Source: Ferroplasma acidiphilum
Lineage (GTDB): Archaea; Thermoplasmatota; Thermoplasmata; Thermoplasmatales; Thermoplasmataceae
Length of the DNA stretch: 64,000 nucleotides
Direction of reading: 5' to 3'
NCBI RefSeq assembly: GCF_002078355.1
Contig: NZ_CP015363.1
Span: 1,736,001-1,800,000, forward strand
Shown: piece after piece, positions 17,873-26,429 of the stretch
How positions within the stretch are numbered: position 1 is the first letter of the stretch
Layout of the letters: each line of letters opens with the position of its first letter
Program-made: the position numbers and the translations under genes
The notes under the pieces: generated by a model
Told to the model about the DNA's origin: nothing
Seen by the model: the letters and a program-made list of their open reading frames with translations, nothing else
Database searches by the model: none

Positions 17873-18982
17873 TCAATGGCTGGAAAATAATTTCTTTATG
17901 CTCTTAGATCCGGAACCGTGATTGCCGAATTCGATGGAATAGAATAATAAAAGGAAAATAGCCGCAACGAAAACGGCTATGGCCGAGTTGAGCGCTTCAT
18001 TGCCGATTGTCAGGACAACAGGAAATATAAAACCTGCAACTGCCGAAAAATTCATGCTGGGGCCTATCTTATTTGCATCTATATCCATATTTCTGCTTAT
18101 TATAGGCAGAAGTGAATTAACACCCAGGCCAAAAGCGGTAAAGAGCACAGCAAACACAATGTTCGTTGTAGCGAAAAATATAATTCCGCTAATTGCAACT
18201 ATTATCAGGGATGAAAACAATGTTTTCTTCAGGGAAAAACGGATTATAAGGGCAGGCAGGAGCAGATATGCAAATACAGCAATAGAATATGCAATTATAG
18301 ATTCCGTAAAGGATGATGGGCCCAGGTAAGATGGAACTACTTCAAGAACATAAGCAGGAGTGAATCCCAGTAAGAATACAAGGAATACCTTGATTGAAAA
18401 ATCAAAATGGAACTTTTTCAACATTGGAGATATAATATTGTGTTTTCTGGAAAACAGCAACGCCGGTGCAAATACTATGCCTGCAATAGAAACCAGTTCC
18501 CATGACCCTAAAATCATGAAGAATATGGCGCCCATCAACCATCCTATAGCCCAGCCTCCCATTGTAAGCCCTATAATTTTTCTATCTCCCGTGATGGATG
18601 AAACTTCTATAGCTGCTGAAGTGGCCAATCCAAAAAATATGCCTATTATAAACCGGCTAGCAAAGAGTTCAATGAATGTTGTTTCATACCCCATTATAAA
18701 TGATATTATTGCCATTGAGGTTATTGCAAGCAATGCCAGCCTGGGAACCCCTATCTTTCCAACATAGGAATACACAAATGGGGTTACCATCCTTCCAATA
18801 AATGGAATTCCAAGGAGAATAAATGATTCAATATAGGTGAAATGCAATGTGGTTACTATATCATTGATGAAAAATGCGAAATCCATCAAAAAAAATGTGG
18901 CTACAGAATAAGAAAATATTGGCAGAATTTTATTGAATTCTTTTCCCGATATCCCAATATTATTTATGTGCAAATTTAACAT
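17873..18982 (-). CDS. Major facilitator superfamily transporter
   Basis: A 369-residue protein with about 11-12 hydrophobic helices. The loop after helix 2 reads FIGRMVTPFVYSYVGKIGVPR, resembling the MFS motif A, and a glycine-rich helix (FIIGIFFGLATSA) follows. The substrate is unknown. It is divergent from the hydro-lyase genes across a 370-bp region that holds two copies of a TACGWAATTCG element, so transport of a pathway-related metabolite is possible but unproven. Confidence 0.8.
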   Translation of the reverse strand: MLNLHINNIGISGKEFNKILPIFSYSVATFFLMDFAFFINDIVTTLHFTYIESFILLGIPFIGRMVTPFVYSYVGKIGVPRLALLAITSMAIISFIMGYETTFIELFASRFIIGIFFGLATSAAIEVSSITGDRKIIGLTMGGWAIGWLMGAIFFMILGSWELVSIAGIVFAPALLFSRKHNIISPMLKKFHFDFSIKVFLVFLLGFTPAYVLEVVPSYLGPSSFTESIIAYSIAVFAYLLLPALIIRFSLKKTLFSSLIIVAISGIIFFATTNIVFAVLFTAFGLGVNSLLPIISRNMDIDANKIGPSMNFSAVAGFIFPVVLTIGNEALNSAIAVFVAAIFLLLFYSIEFGNHGSGSKSIKKLFSSH

Positions 18983-18986
18983 ATAC

Positions 18987-18997
18987 TACGAAATTCG
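18987..18997 (+). promoter_or_regulatory. TACGAAATTCG element at the MFS promoter
   Basis: TACGAAATTCG lies between the putative TATA box and the start codon (18982) of the leftward MFS gene, where binding would repress. It differs by one base from the copy at 19291 and resembles one at 28868-28878. Confidence 0.35.
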
Positions 18998-19148
18998 AGA
19001 TTAATATTTATACGTTATTCATTATATTATTATTTATATATCATAACTACAAATTAAACATGGTGTATTGTATCCTGTTTATTAGTAATGGTTTGCATAA
19101 ACTACTTCTATATTAAAAAATATAGCATATAATATTTGCTCGAGAATT

Positions 19149-19251
19149 ATGAGACAGGCAACAATTCGATTATGGGGAATACCCGTTTATCTGGTTCTCT
19201 ACAAACAATGAAATCGCAGGTTGAAAAAATAAATGATGAAACGGTAAATTA
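19149..19251 (+). pseudogene. Possible remnant of a ribbon-helix-helix antitoxin gene
   Basis: An ATG at 19149 starts MRQATIRLW, like the N-terminal strand of CopG/VapB-type ribbon-helix-helix proteins, but the frame stops at 19211. A second frame continues helically to a TAA at 19249. A frameshift near TTATGGGG would join them into about 33 residues. No toxin gene is adjacent. This is suggestive only. Confidence 0.2.
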
Positions 19252-19290
19252 AGAGTTAATAAATAATATTACATAAATTTATATACAATT

Positions 19291-19301
19291 TACGTAATTC
19301 G
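19291..19301 (+). promoter_or_regulatory. TACGTAATTCG element upstream of the hydro-lyase genes
   Basis: TACGTAATTCG, containing the palindrome TTACGTAA, sits about 55-65 bp before the start at 19356 and upstream of the TATA-like run. This position suits an activator or an upstream repressor site. Confidence 0.35.
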
Positions 19302-19355
19302 TATTTTCTATACTATAATAGTAATAAATTTATAATAAGTCAATATAAAGTGAAA

Positions 19356-20606
19356 ATGAATATTGTAGAAAAAATTCTTTTCAACCATTCAGCAGAGCCG
19401 GTAAATAATATTTCGCCCGGGGATATAGTAACGGTGAACGTTGATAGGACAATAATTGTAGACATGGCTGCTCTTCACCCTGAATTCATTGAGAATCCTC
19501 CGGTAAAACCATTTAATCCTGAAAAAATTTCGCTGGTGTTTGACCATTATGTTCCAGCTCCCGGCATAGAAATTGCAAACAGGGTGAACAGGCTCAGGAA
19601 ACTGGTCAACAGATGGGGCATAAGGGATTTTTATGACGTTGGCAGGGGAGGCATTTCACATGTGCTGGGAGGGGAAAAAGGATGGTTCAGGCCAGGAAGC
19701 TTAATAGCCAATACTGATTCCCATACAATAGCAACAGGCGCTTTCAATACCCTTGGAAGGGGACTGGGGACACCGGAGATCATGAACATTATAGCTACAG
19801 GCAAAACATGGTTTCTCCTGGGAGAAACGCTGAAGGTGAATCTAGAAAACAGCATGAGGCCTGGCACTTCAGCAAAAGATGTGTTTTTTTATATGTCATC
19901 GGTGATCGGCGATGTGCCTAACAAAAATATTGAATTTTCAGGAAATGGCATATATTCCCTGAACATAGACCAGAGAAGCTCCATATCAACAATGTGTGCT
20001 GAAGTAAGTGCCGAATTTGCTGTGTTTCCGGAGGATAAAGTATTAAGGCAATATATGGTTGAACGTGGATATGGCAATTATAGACCTGCTGCACCGGATA
20101 GAGATGCAGAATATGCAAATGAAATTAACATAGATATGGAAAAAATAGAGCCCATGGTTGCATTGCCCGACAGGATTATTAATAATGTTAAACCTATCTC
20201 AGAAATCGGGAAAGTAGAAATAGATGTGGCTGTGGTAGGGTCATGTGCCAACGGGCGGCTATCAGATTTACGGGATGTCGCGGAAGCGGTAAAGAATAAA
20301 AAAATTAATGATAATGTAAGATTCATAGTGACCCCGGCATCAAAGGAAATATATGAGGAGGCTTTGAGGCTCGGGTATATAGATACAATAATAAAATCAA
20401 ATGCCATGGTTACCAATCCCACATGCGGTGCATGCCTTGGCGGTCATATGGGTGTTGTAGGAAATGGGGATACAGTATTGAGTTCTACAACCAGGAACTT
20501 CAAGGGAAGAATGGGTGCCGGTGGTGCCAGGATATACCTTGCATCCGCCAGGTCTGTGGCTATTTCTGCTATAAATGGGTATATTTCGGGTGGTTTCAAT
20601 GAATAA
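19356..20606 (+). CDS. Aconitase-family hydro-lyase large subunit (homoaconitase / isopropylmalate isomerase)
   Basis: A 416-residue LeuC/HacA-type large subunit that holds a 4Fe-4S cluster through Cys297 (GSCANGR), Cys357 and Cys360 (NPTCGACLGGH). FDHYVPAPG and ANTDSHTIATGAF are the other family motifs. The ATG at 19356 has a TATA-like run about 26 nt upstream; a GTG at 19350 adds two residues. Because a second LeuC begins at 63808 in a leuA operon, and homocitrate synthase lies at 27686, this copy is more likely the homoaconitase of the aminoadipate lysine pathway. That assignment is inference; it could also act on isopropylmalate or methylmalate. Confidence 0.85.
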   Translation: MNIVEKILFNHSAEPVNNISPGDIVTVNVDRTIIVDMAALHPEFIENPPVKPFNPEKISLVFDHYVPAPGIEIANRVNRLRKLVNRWGIRDFYDVGRGGISHVLGGEKGWFRPGSLIANTDSHTIATGAFNTLGRGLGTPEIMNIIATGKTWFLLGETLKVNLENSMRPGTSAKDVFFYMSSVIGDVPNKNIEFSGNGIYSLNIDQRSSISTMCAEVSAEFAVFPEDKVLRQYMVERGYGNYRPAAPDRDAEYANEINIDMEKIEPMVALPDRIINNVKPISEIGKVEIDVAVVGSCANGRLSDLRDVAEAVKNKKINDNVRFIVTPASKEIYEEALRLGYIDTIIKSNAMVTNPTCGACLGGHMGVVGNGDTVLSSTTRNFKGRMGAGGARIYLASARSVAISAINGYISGGFNE

Positions 20607-21102
20607 AATAGAAGGAAAAGCATGGATCTTTGGAGACGATATCAATACTGACTTGATGTATCCACAGATATGTTATACATTGCCGGAGAAAGAAAAACCC
20701 CATCATGCCATGGAGGCAAACCGCCCTGGCTGGGCTTCTTCAGTCCGCAACGGCGACATAATTATTGCAGGGAAAAATTTTGGTACCGGTTCAAGCAGGC
20801 CCGCAGCCGACAATATAAAGAATCTTGGCATAAGCTGTGTTCTTGCGGAATCATTAAATGGGTTATTTCTGAGAAATTCTGTTAACTCTGGATTGCCTTC
20901 GCTTGAAGTGCATGGAATTTCAGGAATTGTAAAGGAGGGCAATATTGTTGCCATTGACTTTAGCAGCAATACTGTTATGGATAAAGAAACAGGAAAAGTA
21001 ATGAAGTTCAAGCCATTGCCTGCATTCCTCATGGAAATAATAGATAATGGAGGAATAATAAATATACTGAAAAATAAAGGTTTGCTCGGCCCACCATTAT
21101 GA
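20599..21102 (+). CDS. Aconitase-family hydro-lyase small subunit (LeuD/HacB)
   Basis: A 167-residue swivelling subunit with FGDDINTDLMYP near the N-terminus and the substrate-binding GKNFGTGSSRPAA. It partners the large subunit, overlapping its stop by 8 bp so that both are made together. The ATG at 20599 is used because the protein then begins MNKIEGKAWIFGDDINTD like family members. The 3' end overlaps the MFS gene on the other strand by 6 bp. Confidence 0.9.
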   Translation: MNKIEGKAWIFGDDINTDLMYPQICYTLPEKEKPHHAMEANRPGWASSVRNGDIIIAGKNFGTGSSRPAADNIKNLGISCVLAESLNGLFLRNSVNSGLPSLEVHGISGIVKEGNIVAIDFSSNTVMDKETGKVMKFKPLPAFLMEIIDNGGIINILKNKGLLGPPL

Positions 21103-22266
21103 TGGGACAACCTTTATCAGGTTGCCCTTCGCCAGGAATATTAAAGGCACAAATATTAATCCCAGTATGCCCATGGATACCCATGCAAGTTCATAATTAT
21201 ACTGTGATACAATTATTGTGAAAATGACGGGGACTGCAACGGCTACCAGAAGTTGCAATGTGTTTACAAAGGAAAGTGTGAGGGATACCAGGTCCCTTCT
21301 GGCCAGATACCTTACAAGGGTATATGTTATGGACATCCCGTACACGGTAATCATGCCCATTGCAATAGCTATAATTATTATGAATATGTAATAATGGATA
21401 AAACCGATCAAAATCAGGAGTATGGAAAGTACGATATTTATTGCCAGGAATGTCCCGATCTTGTATTTAGTCCTTGAAAAATGATATCCCCCAAGAACCC
21501 CACCTAAGAAACCGATAAGAAGGTATAATGAAGATATGCTGCCAGCCAGGTCAACACTATACTTTATGGATTCCAGGTAATACACGAAAAATTGGCCCAG
21601 TATGGTTTCGGCCACCATTGCTGCTATCCCTATAAAAGCTACCAGAATAATTATCCTGTTTGAGAATACTTTCTTAAAGCTGGCAAATATATCGGATTTG
21701 TTTGTTTTTATGTTTTCTATATTCCTGAATAGAAAAACCAGGACAAAAAATAATGCAAGTGTGAGAACGCCTGCGATTATAAAGGGGATTCTGTATCCCA
21801 TATACTGGTCAAGGATTGCCCAGCCTATAATTCCTACTCCGCCGCCAACATTGAATGCACCGTTATAAATTCCTATATGGAACGCATATTTGTTTTCCGG
21901 CACAATGGATGCAAGAAGGCTTAAAGCCGGAGAGAAGAAGAGCGCAGCCGAAAGGCCTGCAAAGAATCTTGAGACTATTAGCTCGGTAAAGTTTACCGAA
22001 AGCCCTGATGTTATTGCAAAAATAGATACAAAGAGCAGCCCGATAAGCGATGTTGTCTTATCGCCTATATATGATGAAAGGTAGCCACCCAGAACCTGAA
22101 ATACTGCAATTCCCACATAAAATGCGGTTACAAGTGTTCCAAGCTCAACAACAGTGAGGTTCATATCTGTTTTTATGTATTCCAGTGCTGGAGCCATGTC
22201 CATCCAGTTAAGGGCATATAATGCCCTGGCAGTGTGAACTAGCCCGGCTCTGGTACCATAATTCAT
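21097..22266 (-). CDS. Major facilitator superfamily transporter
   Basis: A 389-residue, roughly 12-helix transporter. After helix 2 it reads GGYLSSYIGDKTTSL, and later GGVLGGYHFSRTKYKIG, both resembling MFS motif A in the two halves. The N-terminal segment up to ALNWMDMAPALEYI resembles metabolite:proton symporters. Substrate unknown. It is convergent with the hydro-lyase small subunit. Confidence 0.82.
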   Translation of the reverse strand: MNYGTRAGLVHTARALYALNWMDMAPALEYIKTDMNLTVVELGTLVTAFYVGIAVFQVLGGYLSSYIGDKTTSLIGLLFVSIFAITSGLSVNFTELIVSRFFAGLSAALFFSPALSLLASIVPENKYAFHIGIYNGAFNVGGGVGIIGWAILDQYMGYRIPFIIAGVLTLALFFVLVFLFRNIENIKTNKSDIFASFKKVFSNRIIILVAFIGIAAMVAETILGQFFVYYLESIKYSVDLAGSISSLYLLIGFLGGVLGGYHFSRTKYKIGTFLAINIVLSILLILIGFIHYYIFIIIIAIAMGMITVYGMSITYTLVRYLARRDLVSLTLSFVNTLQLLVAVAVPVIFTIIVSQYNYELAWVSMGILGLIFVPLIFLAKGNLIKVVPS

Positions 22267-22795
22267 CCACCATTATTAATATCACATTTATAAATCCATC
22301 TAACAGTTTAAAAACGTTCTGATATGTATATGGCGATATGATTGGAGTAGTGGCATTTATCAGGAATTTTTCGATCTAAAATCAATAAAATAATTAAATC
22401 ATCTAATGTTGATTGCTAACTACTTTAAGGTCAAGCAGTGAGGCTTATACTTGCCGTCTTTCTTTTTACAAAGAAATTAAAGCGGGCCTATTGGCTGGTT
22501 GGCAGGATACCTGTCCCTAATATTCATGTGGTGCAATGCAATTTACTTCTCTATTGAAAACGTAGGGAATATATTTAAACCTTAACTCATCATTTTCTGT
22601 GGAATATGTTATTCTAAATTTCATGTTTTATTATTTCCATATTACCAATTTTCCTGTGGTTTTTATTAATTGTGATATCACTAAATATGCAGTGTTATGG
22701 GAGATAACGGCCTTAAAATCTATTAACAGGTTCGCAGAAAACCGGCGAGCCCGGGGAAATGAAAGTTAAATTAAATATAGGGGGTTCCGGTATTC
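22267..22795. other. Gene-free region with possible decayed coding sequence
   Basis: No convincing gene in about 530 bp. A 31-codon open stretch near 22425-22520 (ending ..LLAGWQDTCP) is open in two frames and may be the tail of a lost gene, perhaps a transposase, but I cannot support that. The stretch at 22720-22760 is unusually GC-rich for this genome. A TATA-like run at 22569-22578 has no clear gene downstream. Confidence 0.45.
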
Positions 22796-23404
22796 TCAGA
22801 GGTGGGTACCAACTTGTGATACTGTGTTGTTATACAGGGAGGGCCTGGATTCTAAAGTATAATTATAATTGAAAGTAATTGGTTTTCCAGTGAAATGGTA
22901 TATCCAGACATTGTATACCGGCACTATATTAAATGAAACGTATATTGAATTATTGTCTGAAGAATGAAACACAGTGCATAAACTCCATTCAATGGTTTTA
23001 TTATTCCATGTGTAAGCTGCTGGCTTGTTGAATAACCCTGGAAAATTATTTAACTTAAGATTAATATTTTTTATTTCAATGGCCGTTGATGTTAATGGAA
23101 AATTTAGTGTTTGATTGAGTTTGTATACCTGTATATTGCCTATATAACCACTCTCGCCTGTTGTATATATCTGTGGTATATACCAGTATTCAATAACATA
23201 TTCTACTTTAGATTTTCCATATGTTAAATTAACGTATTTTAATTCATAAGTTATATTCTTAGCTATGCAATTTTTTAGCTGTTTCTGATCTATTGTTGTT
23301 TTTATATTTGTTTTTGGCTCTGTTTCAAAATTGTAACCTGTAAATGATATAATTATAATAATTACGATTAATATTACTAAATATTTAATTGTAGATTTTC
23401 TCAT
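22796..23404 (-). CDS. Membrane-anchored extracytoplasmic protein, partner of the secreted protein upstream
   Basis: A protein of about 202 residues with a strongly hydrophobic N-terminal helix (about residues 6-24, Ile/Val-rich) and an Asn/Thr/Tyr-rich extracytoplasmic domain containing two Cys. No family recognised. A GTG at 23413 overlaps the stop of the upstream gene (GTGA) and would add three residues; the ATG at 23404 is equally possible. The overlap makes translational coupling with the 502-residue secreted protein likely. A similar secreted-plus-membrane arrangement occurs at 37736-39039. Confidence 0.65.
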   Translation of the reverse strand: MRKSTIKYLVILIVIIIIISFTGYNFETEPKTNIKTTIDQKQLKNCIAKNITYELKYVNLTYGKSKVEYVIEYWYIPQIYTTGESGYIGNIQVYKLNQTLNFPLTSTAIEIKNINLKLNNFPGLFNKPAAYTWNNKTIEWSLCTVFHSSDNNSIYVSFNIVPVYNVWIYHFTGKPITFNYNYTLESRPSLYNNTVSQVGTHL

Positions 23405-23409
23405 ATTTA

Positions 23410-24918
23410 TCACGTGCTTGAATACTGTTCAAGATCAAAGTTTTCACTTATTTGAGCCTTGTATTGCTGGTTTTCAAATTCTACTGGTTTCATATCACTG
23501 TTAGTTATTGTAAATGTGCTTGTATAGGTCATTGGATCGGCATAGGGATTAGTGTGTGTTCCGTATGGCTGTTGAAAATGAAATTCTAAGCAGTCTCCAA
23601 ATTCATGTACATCATATGTATGGTATTCGGGTATGAATCCATACAGATAAGTCCAGTAACTAAGTGTTATTGGATTCCAGTAAACACCGGCTTTTGCTGA
23701 TGTAGTTGTACCGGCGTTTGCTGTGATTTGATATCCATTGGTCACATCTCCGGCGGAAACATCACTACTTGATGAGAACAATGATGACGGATTTGGGATC
23801 GATATTCCTTCAATAGCCAATATGGAATTAAGGAAGAAAAATGCCGCATTTATAGCACTTTGTATTTTTGGGCAAGATTGTTCTTCATGATATTGAAGAA
23901 CACTATAATAATTCCTTTCCACAAAATTACTATTCCCCCCATTACTATCAACGATTTTTTGTTCTATGCAATTGACATCATATGAAGATGATGTTGGGCT
24001 GAATGTGGTATCTATTTCTACATAAGCTTTTGTAGAATCGGCATACAAAGTACTTCCAGTTTGTGCCGTTTCTGTTATTACGCCAATTTCCTTACCATTT
24101 GAATTAAACAGGCATGCGCCCGTACTTATGCCTGTTGTTATAGTGCCATAAGTGACAACATTAGAACCCCTATAGTTTTCTATTACAGGGTCTATGGTAT
24201 ATGTTTCATTTTTTGTTAATATTACATTATATGCCATGTTTAGAACAGCATAACTATTATCTTTCATTATTGTTGTGTGTAAAGGAAATGAAGCCGAAGG
24301 ATTTATCATTACATTGTTGAATGATAAGCTATTGTATGGATTTTTTATATTGATTAAATTAATATATTTGTTGTTTGCGTAAACATTACTGAATTCATTA
24401 TTTATATTATGGTTATTTTCCATTATATTACTGGACGGCAACATTAAATTGAATTGCACTGTATAATTGCCTGTTGTATTTTTTAAATTTTTAATCGTTA
24501 TATCTGCATGCACACTGTTATTATAGAATAAATAAATATACGCTACTTTTATAGATTTATCTTTTAATATTTCCACCGCAGAATTTTGAAATTTACTAAC
24601 TATTTTTTTATTATCTATAATGTTTAATTTCTGGCTATTTGTATTATTTGATATGATCCATTGTGATGGGTAATACTGGTTATTTAATTTAATATAAGGA
24701 TCATTGCCTGAAAATGTTACACCGTTATTATTAAAATCGTATGCTTTTCCGGCAGGCTTTATATTAAATACAGGTATTTTATTGATGCTATTACTGATGC
24801 TAGCTATCTCCGGCACGGATGATGCAATGTTTGTGTTATTGCTTATCGCAGGTGAAAAAGCCGTAAAAACAAAAATTAGTGCCATTGTTACACCTATTAT
24901 TACCCTTTTCCTATTCAT
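23410..24918 (-). CDS. Large secreted protein, unknown function
   Basis: A 502-residue protein starting MNRKRVIIGVTMALIFVFTAFSP, a clear signal peptide or anchor, then a long Asn/Ser/Thr/Tyr-rich region of beta character with many N-glycosylation sequons, and an Ala-rich hydrophobic stretch around 370-385. No C-terminal membrane helix is visible, so it is probably released or lipid/sheath bound. The ATG at 24918 is chosen since the longer frame would include the TATA region. The signal peptide and promoter closely resemble those of the gene at 38164-39039. No protease or glycosidase motif was recognised. Confidence 0.7.
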   Translation of the reverse strand: MNRKRVIIGVTMALIFVFTAFSPAISNNTNIASSVPEIASISNSINKIPVFNIKPAGKAYDFNNNGVTFSGNDPYIKLNNQYYPSQWIISNNTNSQKLNIIDNKKIVSKFQNSAVEILKDKSIKVAYIYLFYNNSVHADITIKNLKNTTGNYTVQFNLMLPSSNIMENNHNINNEFSNVYANNKYINLINIKNPYNSLSFNNVMINPSASFPLHTTIMKDNSYAVLNMAYNVILTKNETYTIDPVIENYRGSNVVTYGTITTGISTGACLFNSNGKEIGVITETAQTGSTLYADSTKAYVEIDTTFSPTSSSYDVNCIEQKIVDSNGGNSNFVERNYYSVLQYHEEQSCPKIQSAINAAFFFLNSILAIEGISIPNPSSLFSSSSDVSAGDVTNGYQITANAGTTTSAKAGVYWNPITLSYWTYLYGFIPEYHTYDVHEFGDCLEFHFQQPYGTHTNPYADPMTYTSTFTITNSDMKPVEFENQQYKAQISENFDLEQYSST

Positions 24919-25334
24919 AATGATATTAATACATAAATATATATATATTTCAGTAACAATATTAATAAATAATTTATTATTTAATAATTTACCGGTCAAT
25001 CTTTATATTAGTTTCCAGTATTTATACCTGATCATCTGCAATCTCATCAAAATTATATGAATTTGAATGCTATTTCCATGGGATTAATTATCAAATAATA
25101 CACTTTCAATTAAAATTCCATAATTCCTGATAAAAACGGAATAAAAATATTATTATAAATTTTAAATCTATTACCTTTTAGGGAATATATCCGTACCAGG
25201 TTGTTCATCTATCCATTCAGATGATGTAGAAACTTCCGAAATAGTTTCCTTTTATTATGTAAAATCTTATAAACCATGGATAGCTCTGTTTAGCTTGCCT
25301 ATTATAGCATCCCTATTAGTTGGTTTTCTCTTCC
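24919..25334. other. Intergenic region with promoter and a coupled micro-frame
   Basis: The left part carries the promoter of the secreted-protein gene (TATA-like alternating AT at 24935-24950 and the shared element at 24958-24976). The right part (25171-25338) contains a short leftward frame that begins in an ATGA overlap with the phosphoesterase stop, encodes 23 residues (starting MRKRKPTNRDAIIGKLN), then hits stops, with a further open piece ending TDIFPKR. It may be a micro-ORF or a decayed gene. Confidence 0.4.
24958..24976 (-). promoter_or_regulatory. 19-bp element shared by two secreted-protein promoters, copy 1
   Basis: AATATTAATAAATAATTTA (plus strand) ends 40 nt before the start codon at 24918, just upstream of an alternating-AT TATA box. 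An identical 19-mer sits at 39081-39099, 42 nt before the other secreted-protein gene and also just upstream of a TATA box. Confidence 0.55.
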
Positions 25335-26024
25335 TCATACATAATATTTCCTCAACTTTTCATATATATCCTTGTCGGGAATCAATGTTTTTAGCTTCTC
25401 CAGCATACTTTCAGCGTCATATGTGACCCTTTTAAATGAGATAGCCATGGTTTCAGTGTCTATAACTGCATATGATGGCTTGCCGGTGAAATCCCTTGGC
25501 TGGCCAACGCTTCCCGGATTGATTATTTTATTGCGGTAAACCATCATAAAATGTGTGTGCCCTATGAGTATATAATCATGGCTATCAAAAAATGGCTTGT
25601 TCCTAAACACCTTTTCAGCTTCGTTGGCAAACAGGTATCCATCAAGGTTGTTGTATGGCGACGCGTGTGCCATATAGAATTTCTTTCCATCTATTTCAGT
25701 GTCAGTATTTAATTTAAATGTTTTAAGAAGAGCCATATCATTTTTACCCAGTAATTTCATACTTATATGCTCCCTTGTGTAATCACTGAGCTCAAGCATA
25801 TCAAAGGAACAGTTGCAGGAGGAACCGGTGAGTACTGCGTTATCATGGTTTCCAAGTATATTTATGTCGCTATTGGCCTTGAGGAAATCCAGAACCCTGT
25901 CCGGTTCAGGGCCATAATCCACGGCATCGCCTAAAAATATCATTTTATCATATTTTTCTTTATCATATACCGATTGCAGGGCATCAAAATTTCCGTGTAT
26001 GTCCGATAATACCAGCAGTTTCAT
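25335..26024 (-). CDS. Metallophosphoesterase (YfcE/ApaH-like)
   Basis: A 229-residue calcineurin-like phosphoesterase. Metal and catalytic motifs are SDIHGNFDAL at the N-terminus, GDAVDYG, GNHDNAV, and GHTHFMMVYR, followed by NPGSVGQPRD typical of the single-domain YfcE/MJ0936 group, which hydrolyse phosphodiesters. The ATG at 26024 gives MKLLVLSDIHGN; an earlier start adds six residues. The promoter region is shared with arsR and contains a perfect inverted repeat, so arsenic-linked control is possible. Confidence 0.87.
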   Translation of the reverse strand: MKLLVLSDIHGNFDALQSVYDKEKYDKMIFLGDAVDYGPEPDRVLDFLKANSDINILGNHDNAVLTGSSCNCSFDMLELSDYTREHISMKLLGKNDMALLKTFKLNTDTEIDGKKFYMAHASPYNNLDGYLFANEAEKVFRNKPFFDSHDYILIGHTHFMMVYRNKIINPGSVGQPRDFTGKPSYAVIDTETMAISFKRVTYDAESMLEKLKTLIPDKDIYEKLRKYYV

Positions 26025-26051
26025 TCTTTTATATGGGATCAACGTATTTAA

Positions 26052-26077
26052 TTCATATGTATATAATTACATATGAA
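26052..26077. promoter_or_regulatory. Perfect inverted repeat, candidate ArsR operator
   Basis: TTCATATGTA (26052-26061) and TACATATGAA (26068-26077) are perfect complements around a 6-bp spacer. The site lies just upstream of the arsR TATA-like run (26083-26091) and beside the TATA-like run of the divergent phosphoesterase gene (about 26045-26051). ArsR-family dimers bind such palindromes, so arsR autoregulation is the natural reading. Confidence 0.6.
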
Positions 26078-26111
26078 ATATTATTTATATATGTATTTGA
26101 TAACTTGCCAG

Positions 26112-26429
26112 ATGGAAAAAATCAGGGATGTTAACATATATAAAATGCTGTCAGATGAAATAAGGCTGCATATTATGAAATTATTATCTGAAAAAGATAT
26201 GCCTGTGTCTGATATTGTCAACGCACTTAATATTGAACAGCCATTAATATCCCACAAGTTAAAGGAACTCCGGGAAAATGGGATGACCATAAGCAGGAAG
26301 TCCGGGAAGAATATTATATACTCCATATCTGACACGTTACTGGAAGATGTTCTCCGTGTTACTGAAAATGCAGGAAATAAATTAGATTTAGCATGCAATT
26401 GTGTAGAATGCGATAACAACGACAAATGA
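26112..26429 (+). CDS. arsR: ArsR-family metalloregulator
   Basis: A 105-residue winged-helix repressor: YKMLSDEIRLHIMKLLSEKDMPVSDIVNALNIEQPLISHKLKELRENG spans the first helices and the recognition helix. The usual ELCVCDL metal site in helix 3 is missing, but the C-terminal tail reads LACNCVEC, giving three Cys that could bind As(III) or Sb(III). The ATG at 26112 is 25 nt after a TATA-like run; an upstream in-frame start at 26073 would overlap the operator. The stop overlaps the arsB start (ATGA), forming an arsRB operon. Confidence 0.88.
   Translation: MEKIRDVNIYKMLSDEIRLHIMKLLSEKDMPVSDIVNALNIEQPLISHKLKELRENGMTISRKSGKNIIYSISDTLLEDVLRVTENAGNKLDLACNCVECDNNDK

Larger units (their letters stand above)
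18983..19355. other. Divergent intergenic region between MFS and hydro-lyase genes
   Basis: This 370-bp stretch holds a TATA-like run near 19001-19012 for the leftward MFS gene, one near 19326-19336 for the rightward hydro-lyase gene, two copies of a TACGWAATTCG element, and a possible small gene remnant around 19149-19251. Nothing else is recognisable. Confidence 0.6.

Noticed and set aside
22425-22520. Open piece ending LLAGWQDTCP as a TnpB-type transposase tail
   Set aside because: I could not identify any conserved transposase motif upstream; resemblance was only in general composition.
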